A DNA stretch of 64,000 nucleotides from the NCBI GenBank assembly GCA_009787385.1, contig WRGC01000003.1:1-64000 (forward strand), read 5' to 3'. The stretch's first letter is position 1. Each line of letters starts with the position of its first letter. A program made the translations under genes and the position numbers. Source of the stretch: Bacillota bacterium (GTDB lineage: Bacteria; Bacillota; Clostridia; Christensenellales; Pumilibacteraceae). The notes below the pieces were generated by a model that saw only the letters and a list, made by a program, of their open reading frames with translations, searched no databases and was not told the DNA's origin. Positions 62,989-64,000 of this stretch are shown here, piece after piece.

Positions 62989-63978
62989 TTATCTTCCCTC
63001 AAATCTATCACCATTGGCATAGTAGTATACACCCTTAGTATAGTTGTCAGAATCAGTAAGCTCACTCTCAAATCTATCACCATTAGCAAAATAATAAACT
63101 CCTGACTTTGCTTTTTCTGTAGGTTGTTCTAGTTGAGCAGTAGGCTTGCATTCATGATTGTGAGTATGATGATTATGGATAAGTTGATTAGCAGGTTGTG
63201 GAGTTGGAGAATGTTCAAAACTAGCTTGAATATTTCCAGGAGCAACAACATATTCTGGATTTTTATACTCAATTTTAGCTACTCTATTGTCCAAAGTTGC
63301 ACTTGCTCCGTCACTCACATAGTTTGAAGTCAACAATGCTTCACCACTATTGTTGTTTGTGCACAACAAATCATGTTGAGCACGATATGGATGACTAGGT
63401 CTATTTAACCATTCATTTTGTTTGTACTCTCTTCTCTCAGTTATGCCATCTGCATAAGAATACAATCCAGCACCGTGGATTTTACCCTCTACAAACTCAC
63501 CCTCAAACTTCTCAATATTAACAAAATAATAAGTACCTCTACCATGGAATTTTCCATATTCAAAGTAACCTTCATATCTATTACCATTAAAGAAGTAAAA
63601 AGCTCCTGTGCCATGATACTTACCATGAGCAAAATCACCTTCGTACCTGTCGCCATTTGCATATTGAAAACAACCTACACCATGGATTTTGCCAAAAGCA
63701 AAGTCTCCCTCGTATTTGTCACCATTTGCAAAAAACAACAACCCTTTACCGTGATGCTTGCTATAAGCAAACTCACCCTCATACCTATCACCATTGCTAT
63801 ATGTGAAAATACCTCTACCAAAGAATTCACCAAAAGCAAAACTGCCTTCGTATCTATTTCCATTGGCATATTGCAATACACCATAGCCATGTCTCTTTCC
63901 ATTAACTACTTCACCTTGATATCTTGCGGTACTATCATAATTAATAGATGTTTGTGTTGATGTCGTTTGTTTTTTCAT
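62989..63978 (-). CDS. MORN-repeat protein
   Basis: A 329-residue protein. Eight or so 23-residue MORN repeats fill residues about 15 to 195, each like YEGEFAYGKxHGxGxxxFANGD. A spacer of about 100 residues rich in Asn, His and Pro follows, then two more partial repeats (GVYYFANGDRFE and GVYYYANGDRFEGR) at the very end. No signal peptide. MORN repeats bind lipids or proteins; the role here is unknown. A TAAACT -10 lies 6 bases before the ATG, again leaderless; its -35 would lie beyond the window. Confidence 0.85.
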   Translation of the reverse strand: MKKQTTSTQTSINYDSTARYQGEVVNGKRHGYGVLQYANGNRYEGSFAFGEFFGRGIFTYSNGDRYEGEFAYSKHHGKGLLFFANGDKYEGDFAFGKIHGVGCFQYANGDRYEGDFAHGKYHGTGAFYFFNGNRYEGYFEYGKFHGRGTYYFVNIEKFEGEFVEGKIHGAGLYSYADGITERREYKQNEWLNRPSHPYRAQHDLLCTNNNSGEALLTSNYVSDGASATLDNRVAKIEYKNPEYVVAPGNIQASFEHSPTPQPANQLIHNHHTHNHECKPTAQLEQPTEKAKSGVYYFANGDRFESELTDSDNYTKGVYYYANGDRFEGR

Positions 63979-64000
63979 GTGATTAGTTTAACACAAATTT

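Overview
The window is strongly AT-rich, uses TAA, TAG and TGA as stops, and carries mainly Gram-positive gene content: an infC-rpmI-rplT-trmH operon, spoVT, a SpoIVFB-like M50 protease, a SpoVB-type flippase, a SpoIIE-like phosphatase, a DUF1934 protein, class Ib ribonucleotide reductase, glmU-prs and hslVU. This fits an uncultured low-GC Firmicute (Clostridia-like, probably host-associated). The lineage call is an inference from gene content, and whether the organism sporulates cannot be told from here. Promoters are often textbook sigma-A sites (-35, 17 bp, -10). Many lie only 6 to 11 bases before the start codon, so leaderless or nearly leaderless mRNAs seem common.

Left part (1 to 13 kb): a decayed polA fragment, a class A PBP, glf, the M50 protease, guaC, two phosphoribosyltransferases (one fused to an IS1 InsA-like zinc ribbon and HTH), a broken Ser/Thr kinase, a SpoIIE-like phosphatase, and the translation operon, whose infC starts at an AUU codon. 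13 to 20 kb: two paralogous InlB-type repeat surface proteins with Asn/Tyr/Gln-rich cytosolic tails, then an APC permease. 20 to 26 kb: a type II-C cas9-cas1-cas2 locus with no CRISPR array visible; cas9 has two in-frame tandem-repeat expansions. 26 to 33 kb: galK, a frameshifted membrane/zinc-ribbon gene, a Panacea (DUF4065) antitoxin-like gene with a small partner, a uracil/xanthine permease and a SpoVB-type flippase. 33 to 40 kb: nrdE, an HExxH protein, nrdF, prs and glmU.

39.9 to 49.5 kb is a defence island. A tightly coupled five-gene operon encodes a MORC/MutL-type GHKL ATPase, a Z1 helicase, a PD-(D/E)XK nuclease, an AIPR protein and a 5-cytosine DNA methyltransferase. It is preceded by a promoter, a leader with a 9-G tract inside a small leader ORF, and a strong terminator hairpin 12 bases before the first start codon. 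A frameshifted 188-bp copy of the methyltransferase 5' end lies at the upstream boundary, fused to a truncated YobI-like P-loop gene. The leader and the boundary scar are the most interesting new observations.

Right part (49.5 to 64 kb): a phosphoesterase, spoVT, DUF1934, a Rho-like protein without ATPase motifs, a ComEC-type beta-lactamase-fold protein that has lost its metal ligands, pyk, tRNA-Lys, iscU, iscS, an RseC-like protein, hisS, hslUV and a MORN-repeat protein. Five full-length copies and one deleted copy of a 184 to 202 bp intergenic element with short terminal inverted repeats (MITE-like) are scattered through the window in one orientation. Together with the gene fragments (polA, spoIIE, dcm) and the dead enzymes, they suggest a genome with active repeat spread and gene decay.
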